Positions 1 to 3,689 of a DNA stretch of 6,628 bases are shown piece after piece (the first letter of the stretch is position 1; the number at the start of each line of letters is the position of its first letter). The notes beneath the pieces are model-generated. The model saw nothing but the letters and a program-made list of their open reading frames with translations. It did no database searches and had not been told where the DNA came from. This stretch comes from Caldisericota bacterium (GTDB lineage: Bacteria > Caldisericota > Caldisericia > Cryosericales > Cryosericaceae): NCBI GenBank assembly GCA_026390215.1, contig JAPLGJ010000237.1, positions 1 through 6,628 of the forward strand, written 5' to 3'. The position numbers were made by a program, and so were the translations under genes.

Positions 1-272
1 TCTTTGGCGTCCTGCGGAAGGAGCTCGCCCTCATCATGCTCGCCACGCTGATGCACACCCCCCATCTGGGAACCGTCATGACACCCCATCAGATGTACGT
101 TTTCGCCCTGATCGTCATGTTCTACGTCCCCTGCGTCAGCACCATCGCGGCGCTGAGACGCGAGTTCGGCAATCGCCGCGCGGCGCTGGTCAGTGCTGGA
201 GAGATCGCCTTGGCGCTCCTCCTTGGCGCCCTGGTCAACTGGGGTTGGAACCTCATGTCGCTTATTCGTTAG
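1..272 (+). CDS. feoB: Ferrous iron transporter FeoB, C-terminal fragment (5' end outside window)
   Basis: This is the last 89 or so codons of FeoB, the inner-membrane Fe2+ transporter that has an N-terminal G-protein domain. The frame is open from position 3, where it reads FGVLRKELALIM, and ends at a TAA-type stop (TAG) at 270-272. An internal ATG at 36 is not the real start, because the FeoB-like sequence continues upstream of it. The fragment contains the family's typical C-terminal block: a membrane helix running into YVPCVSTIAALRREFG, where the Pro-Cys pair is conserved in FeoB, followed by a last membrane helix around ALALLLGALVNWGWNL. The protein ends five residues later, as is usual. 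No feoC-like gene follows directly; the next gene is an unrelated TPR protein with its own promoter-like sequence. The identification rests on this C-terminal block only, as the GTPase domain and feoA lie outside the window if present. Confidence 0.9.
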   Translation, partial: FGVLRKELALIMLATLMHTPHLGTVMTPHQMYVFALIVMFYVPCVSTIAALRREFGNRRAALVSAGEIALALLLGALVNWGWNLMSLIR

Positions 273-324
273 GCGAAAGCGTCAACGTCCTGCGGTCTGA
301 AGCACATTTCTACGCCACAGTACT

Positions 325-352
325 TTGACAAAACGACTCCGAGAGCAATAAT
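325..352 (+). promoter_or_regulatory. Sigma-70-like promoter upstream of the TPR gene
   Basis: A perfect -35 box TTGACA lies at 325-330. After a 16-base spacer comes AATAAT at 347-352, which matches five of six -10 positions. Transcription would start near 359, leaving a leader of only about 9 bases before the ATG at 368. That would cut into the Shine-Dalgarno sequence, so either the transcript is nearly leaderless or the true start site differs. This is pattern matching only. Confidence 0.5.
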
Positions 353-367
353 GAGTGAGGTGATGCA

Positions 368-1813
368 ATGACACAGGAAACCCTGGGCGACCGGCTGAAT
401 CTGTACGAAGCGATGTTCGAGCGCAACCCGCGCGATGGGCTGGTCAGCGTCGGCAAGACCTATCTCTACATCCTCTCCAACCGACCGCAGGATGCGCTCA
501 AGTCCGCCCTTGAAGCGTCGCTGTCGGTCTCCTCGAAGAGCCTGCGCGTCCAGCTGGCCATCGCACTGGGGTACTTCCTCCGCAACAAGCCTGGCGAAGC
601 CCTCATCGAAAGTCGGTACGCGCTCAACATCGATCCTGCCAGCCCCCTCTGCCATCTGGTCCACGCGAGCATCCTCATGGCTCTCCGGCACACCGACGAA
701 GCCAGACTCGCGTTCCTGAAGTGCCTCTCACTCTCCTCCGACAACACGTTCCTCACCGACCTGAGACTTCGCAACCACAGGGCCATCTGTGCTGCCCAGC
801 TCCAGAACCCGCTTCTCGCTGCATACAGCAACCTCAGACTGCGCGTCCCGGACATGACCGAGGCCGATGTCCAGCAACTGGTCGAGCAGAACCCGACCGA
901 CCCCGTGCTGAAGGCACTCTCTGCTTCTCTGCAGCGGCGCAGCGGCAAGATCCGTGAGGCCCTCGTCCTCCTCGAGAGCGGCCTGGCAAGCTATGAAGCA
1001 TTTCCTGAGAGACTCTATCTGCTGTGGAAGACCTATGACGACCAGCTCGGCAACCATCAGAAAGGGGAGCTCTTCGTCCGCCGCCTGCTCGAGGTTGACC
1101 CGCTCAATGACCGGGCCACCGGTCTGGGCTACTCCAACCTCGACGAGGAAACCCTGCGCCATATCAACTTCATCAAATCTCTCGAAGACCTTCCCGACTC
1201 CATCTTCGCGATGGTGCTACCAGTGCGGGACCTGGAGAACCTCATTGGAACCACCGCGGCGGATTCCCTCGACACCACGGCCCTGACGCCGTGCGAGCAA
1301 AAGACTGCTACTGCGCTTGAGAGAACCTTCACCCTTCCGGGCTCTTCCAAGCAGCCTTATGTTGCTGAACCGGAAACACCTCCCGAGGCCTCCCCGGCGG
1401 TCGCTTCGCTGACGACCGAAAGGCCGCCACTACCATCACAGCCAATCATGGCCCACATGGCGAGTATGCTGGAACAGGCACAACTCATCGCGCGCGACTT
1501 GCGGCCGACACCCGCACCGACTCCGATGTCCCGTGCGCCGATCAACACCGATCCCAGCGTCGTCCGGGCTTCCACCCCGGAATCGGCTACGGGAGAACTC
1601 AGCCGAGCATCCACTGTCCCTCACCATATCCCCACCAGCATTCGGGCGCCAGTATCTGTGTCGAACTCGGACTCTCAGCTCACTGCTTCCGGACAACCGT
1701 CGCAACCGGCCGCACCCGCTCACATGACGATGCGATATGCCAATAGTCTGCTGGAAGACTCACGATTCGAGGAAGCATTGCAGGCCTTCCTGGAACTGAG
1801 TCATACCAGCTAG
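368..1813 (+). CDS. TPR-repeat protein with long disordered linker
   Basis: This is a soluble 481-residue protein with no signal peptide or membrane helix. Residues about 24-125 form three consecutive TPR-like helix pairs, for example the unit at 58-91 with the pattern LGYFLR...EALIESRYALNIDP. More degenerate TPR-like helices run from about 130 to 250 (LLESGLASY..., LFVRRLLEVDP). Residues about 310-450 are rich in Pro, Ser, Thr and Ala and are probably disordered, except for a predicted amphipathic helix near 361-380 (MAHMASMLEQAQLIARDL). The last 29 residues (453-481) again look like one TPR helix pair (YANSLLEDSRFEEALQAF). The ATG at 368 follows GAGGTGAT (357-364), a long match to the 16S rRNA tail, which supports this start. 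TPR proteins act as protein-interaction scaffolds; the partner and pathway cannot be told from sequence. It is separated by 75 bases from the downstream sigma-factor block and may or may not be co-transcribed with it. Confidence 0.8.
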   Translation: MTQETLGDRLNLYEAMFERNPRDGLVSVGKTYLYILSNRPQDALKSALEASLSVSSKSLRVQLAIALGYFLRNKPGEALIESRYALNIDPASPLCHLVHASILMALRHTDEARLAFLKCLSLSSDNTFLTDLRLRNHRAICAAQLQNPLLAAYSNLRLRVPDMTEADVQQLVEQNPTDPVLKALSASLQRRSGKIREALVLLESGLASYEAFPERLYLLWKTYDDQLGNHQKGELFVRRLLEVDPLNDRATGLGYSNLDEETLRHINFIKSLEDLPDSIFAMVLPVRDLENLIGTTAADSLDTTALTPCEQKTATALERTFTLPGSSKQPYVAEPETPPEASPAVASLTTERPPLPSQPIMAHMASMLEQAQLIARDLRPTPAPTPMSRAPINTDPSVVRASTPESATGELSRASTVPHHIPTSIRAPVSVSNSDSQLTASGQPSQPAAPAHMTMRYANSLLEDSRFEEALQAFLELSHTS

Positions 1814-1846
1814 CCCCCAGCCGGAGCAGAGTCGCACCCATCCCGT

Positions 1847-1874
1847 GAACAATGCCAGAACATCGGCCGTCTAA
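1847..1874 (+). promoter_or_regulatory. Candidate ECF-sigma-type promoter before the sigma/anti-sigma block
   Basis: GAACAA at 1847-1852 is followed by 16 bases and then GTCTAA at 1869-1874. This resembles the AAC-containing -35 and the GTC-containing -10 elements recognised by RpoE-type ECF sigma factors. TCTAAT at 1870-1875 could alternatively serve as a sigma-70 -10 box, with a weak -35 (TGAACA, 1846-1851, 18-base spacer). Either way transcription would start near 1881, very close to the ATG at 1889. The position fits autoregulation of the downstream block by its own sigma factor. The match is short and could be chance. Confidence 0.35.
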
Positions 1875-1888
1875 TAGCGGGTGATGCG

Positions 1889-2368
1889 ATGAGAACACCG
1901 AGACTGATTTCCTGCCTGATTGTGGGAATGCTTTGTTGTTCACTACTGGCGCCGGTCGCGGGTGCGGCATCGACGTTCACGGCCGGCTTGGCCCTCTACA
2001 GAACCAACAACAAGACGACTTTGGACGCTGCACGCGAGCTGACGGCCTACGTCACCACTGAAGTGCCCTTTTCGCGTACACTCAAGAAGACCCCTCGACA
2101 GTCCCCCGTCCTCGTCCGCGCCTACCGGATCGCGCTCGACCAGGTGGACAGCGCAGTTCGGCGCATTGTCCGGGACCAGCGTGCCAGTGACCGGCTTCTT
2201 GCCGACGTCCTCGCACTGGCTGGCGAGAAACGCATAGAAGCAGCATGGATTCTTCTGAAGAGAGGTGCCGCGGGACAGGAGCGTTTCCTGACGACCATCG
2301 CACGTACCCGCCTTCTTGTGGACAGATGCAAGGCACTGCATGCGCAACTCACGCGGATGGGAGGGTAA
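1889..2368 (+). CDS. Small exported helical protein of unknown function
   Basis: I do not recognise this 159-residue protein. The N-terminus is a clear Sec-type signal peptide: basic MRTPR, a hydrophobic core at about residues 6-21, and a likely cleavage site after Ala26 (AGA before AS). LISC near the N-terminus resembles a lipobox, but it lies too early, ahead of most of the hydrophobic core, so a lipoprotein is unlikely. The mature part, about 133 residues, is rich in Arg, Ala and Leu and appears almost wholly alpha-helical, with heptad-like stretches (for example VDSAVRRIVRDQRASDRLL). A single Cys remains near the C-terminus (C147). The ATG at 1889 follows GGGTGATG (1879-1886). It is the first gene of a compact block: the next gene starts 9 bases after its stop. 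Located with a sigma/anti-sigma pair, it may be an envelope sensor or a regulator of the anti-sigma factor; this is inference from position. Confidence 0.75.
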   Translation: MRTPRLISCLIVGMLCCSLLAPVAGAASTFTAGLALYRTNNKTTLDAARELTAYVTTEVPFSRTLKKTPRQSPVLVRAYRIALDQVDSAVRRIVRDQRASDRLLADVLALAGEKRIEAAWILLKRGAAGQERFLTTIARTRLLVDRCKALHAQLTRMGG

Positions 2369-2377
2369 GGACGAGTG

Positions 2378-2833
2378 ATGTTCGGTATCATTCCGGGCCT
2401 CATTACGGCTCGACTGACCGGACTGTTGGGCGGTGTCGTTGTTGCACCGTTCGTCATGCTGTTCATGGTTCGCTACAACGCGTACCGCCTTCCAGTCAGG
2501 CTCTCCTGGTTCAAGGCATTCCTCGTGTCTTCCATCTCGTTTCTCTTGCTGTTTGGGCCCCTGATCCTGCCTCGCACGACGGCGCTGCTGCGATTTTCGT
2601 TCATCCGGGGCACATTATTCCAAGTACTGCCCTGGGCGGTCCTCTGGTTCGCCGTAGCCTTCGTGTTCACGTGTCTGGTCGTTTCGGCGGTGCTGGGACT
2701 GTCCTTCAGACAGGCCGTGTCATGGTGGGGTGTCGCTTTCGCCGCAACACTGGCTGTCAGCTGGATCGGGGCACTGGCCGTCGTCCTGCTGTACCGGTAT
2801 CTCATCCTGCCAAGCCTCACCGATTTCTTCTAG
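2378..2833 (+). CDS. Four-pass integral membrane protein of unknown function
   Basis: This strongly hydrophobic protein of 151 residues has four predicted membrane helices at about residues 10-30, 45-65, 83-106 and 116-138. Arginines flank the helices (R32, R37, R41, R66, R72, R77). No catalytic motif or known family is recognised. I chose the ATG at 2378 because AAGGA at 2367-2371 sits six bases upstream; the GTG at 2375, directly in front, would be too close to it and adds only one residue. The gene begins 9 bases after the exported-protein gene and ends 5 bases before the sigma-factor start, so it is probably co-transcribed and may be needed for translation of the sigma gene. Membrane proteins encoded beside ECF sigma factors often take part in signal reception or in control of the anti-sigma factor. 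Here that role is only inferred. Confidence 0.75.
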   Translation: MFGIIPGLITARLTGLLGGVVVAPFVMLFMVRYNAYRLPVRLSWFKAFLVSSISFLLLFGPLILPRTTALLRFSFIRGTLFQVLPWAVLWFAVAFVFTCLVVSAVLGLSFRQAVSWWGVAFAATLAVSWIGALAVVLLYRYLILPSLTDFF

Positions 2834-2838
2834 CGTCG

Positions 2839-3351
2839 ATGCTCCTGGATTTCGAGACCCTGATGAACAGTTGTGCACATGAAATCTACGCGTACCTGGT
2901 CGCACGAATGGGCAACCGGTTCGACGCGGACGACGTCTTCCAGTCCACGTTCTTCAAGGTGCGTCATTTCCTCCCGTCCTTTCGCGGCGACGCCAGCCCT
3001 ACGACGTGGGTCATGAGGATTGCCATGAATGAAGCAAGCAGCTTTCGCCGGCGCAAGGGACGGGAGCTTCCCCTTCTGACCCCGGGAGACGCCCTGCCGA
3101 GCCTGGGTACGGATGGGGTTGGGTACGACCCAGTGCAAGCCGAGACCGTCCAGGACATCGCAGCAGGCATGCGGCATCTTCCGGGCGACCTGAGGGACGT
3201 TTTGTACTTCTACTACTACAAGGAAATGTCCTACGAGAGGATCGCGGAGTATGTCGGGAAGCCCGTGGGAACCGTCAAATCGCGCCTTTTCCGCGCGAAG
3301 GAAGAGCTGAAGGCCTTCCTGGAGGCACATCGTGACCACCGAACACAATGA
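2839..3351 (+). CDS. ECF-type RNA polymerase sigma factor
   Basis: This 170-residue group 4 (ECF) sigma factor would direct RNA polymerase to a dedicated set of promoters. Region 2 covers about residues 5-73 and shows the usual pattern: DADDVFQSTFFKV (29-41), then FRGDASPTTWVMRIAMNEA (48-66) and the basic run FRRRKGR. A linker of about 35 residues follows. Region 4 (about 105-162) has LPGDLRDVLYFYYYKEMSYERIA and the helix-turn-helix end GKPVGTVKSRLFRAKEEL, typical of ECF -35 recognition. There is no extra C-terminal domain. The frame is open far upstream, but sigma homology starts only near here. ATG 2839 lies 5 bases after the preceding stop and lacks a good Shine-Dalgarno sequence, suggesting translational coupling; ATG 2863 (residue 9) is the alternative start. 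The 3' end overlaps the candidate anti-sigma gene by 20 bases. The ECF subgroup cannot be assigned by eye. Confidence 0.93.
   Translation: MLLDFETLMNSCAHEIYAYLVARMGNRFDADDVFQSTFFKVRHFLPSFRGDASPTTWVMRIAMNEASSFRRRKGRELPLLTPGDALPSLGTDGVGYDPVQAETVQDIAAGMRHLPGDLRDVLYFYYYKEMSYERIAEYVGKPVGTVKSRLFRAKEELKAFLEAHRDHRTQ
3321..3325 (+). promoter_or_regulatory. Ribosome binding site deciding the GTG start of the candidate anti-sigma gene
   Basis: GGAGG lies inside the end of the sigma gene, six bases before the GTG at 3332. It is a full core Shine-Dalgarno match at ideal spacing and supports the GTG as the start, so the two genes overlap by 20 bases. Confidence 0.75.
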
Positions 3352-3568
3352 CGACGAGCTTGAGCAGCTGGTTCGGACACATTATCACGCGACAGTCGAC
3401 GGCGTAAGGGTACCGGAAGACCTGCTGCGCCAGGTCCTGACAACAACCGAACCGCAGCGTGGGCGTACGGCCCGCTGGGCGCCGGTCCTCGCTTTCGCGC
3501 TGGCCGGCGCCTCGTTCCTCATCATCCTCGGCTCCTCGCGCGTTGTCGAGGTTCTGTTCAGCTTCTAG
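3332..3568 (+). CDS. Candidate single-pass membrane anti-sigma factor
   Basis: This 78-residue protein has a polar, acidic N-terminal part (about 1-48), one membrane helix (about 49-67, WAPVLAFALAGASFLIILG) and a tail of about 11 residues. With the basic stretch RGRTAR just before the helix, the N-terminus should be cytoplasmic. Its location directly after an ECF sigma gene, with a 20-base overlap, and its topology fit an anti-sigma factor that tethers the sigma factor to the membrane. The stretch VPEDLLRQVL (27-36) resembles the short helix found before the membrane segment in many anti-sigma proteins. It lacks the HxxxCxxC zinc motif of the common ZAS class (it has no Cys), and it is very short, with almost no extracytoplasmic domain. 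Any sensing would therefore depend on partners, perhaps the two upstream gene products. The function is inferred from context; the sequence alone does not prove it. Confidence 0.65.
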   Translation: MTTEHNDDELEQLVRTHYHATVDGVRVPEDLLRQVLTTTEPQRGRTARWAPVLAFALAGASFLIILGSSRVVEVLFSF

Positions 3569-3635
3569 ACTGCTCTGTCGTTCACAAGTCTTCCCGACTC
3601 TCGCTCCGACCGGTCAGTGCACGGCCCGGGTACGG

Positions 3636-3663
3636 TTTGCATTTTCCATGGGCGCGCTATAGT
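3636..3663 (+). promoter_or_regulatory. Sigma-70-like promoter of the diguanylate cyclase gene
   Basis: TTTGCA at 3636-3641 matches four of six -35 positions. After 16 bases TATAGT at 3658-3663 matches five of six -10 positions. Transcription would start near 3670, giving a leader of about 20 bases that includes the Shine-Dalgarno sequence at 3672-3679. The rest of this 121-base gap (3569-3635) holds an 8-base palindrome GACCGGTC (3608-3615) but no convincing terminator for the upstream block. Confidence 0.5.
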
Positions 3664-3671
3664 TTCTCTAT

Positions 3672-3679
3672 GGAGAAGG
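3672..3679 (+). promoter_or_regulatory. Ribosome binding site for the GTG start at 3690
   Basis: GGAGAAGG lies ten bases before the GTG at 3690. The frame has a stop at 3660-3662 and no other start codon between that stop and 3690, so this GTG is the earliest possible start. Confidence 0.65.
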
Positions 3680-3689
3680 TTTACAGACC

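Noticed and set aside
273..324. Search for a terminator after feoB
   Set aside because: No stable stem followed by a T-run is visible; read-through or Rho-dependent termination cannot be judged from sequence.
351..371. Six-codon mini-ORF (MSEVMQ) whose TGA overlaps the ATG of the TPR gene
   Set aside because: It has no ribosome binding site, and its ATG lies at the predicted -10 box, so it would not be transcribed from that promoter. An ATGA overlap arises whenever the second codon begins with A.
1908..1918. LISC lipobox-like motif near the N-terminus of the exported protein
   Set aside because: The Cys is at residue 9, before most of the hydrophobic core, so lipoprotein processing there is implausible. 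Cleavage after Ala26 fits better.
2245..2838. A 198-codon N-terminal extension of the sigma-factor frame
   Set aside because: The frame is open by chance through the exported-protein and membrane-protein genes. Sigma homology begins only near 2839, and the upstream residues have low-complexity Arg/Ser/His/Gly composition with no domain.
3608..3615. Palindrome GACCGGTC in the gap after the anti-sigma candidate
   Set aside because: It is only eight bases with no loop and no U-run, so it is not a terminator. It is too short to call an operator without other evidence.
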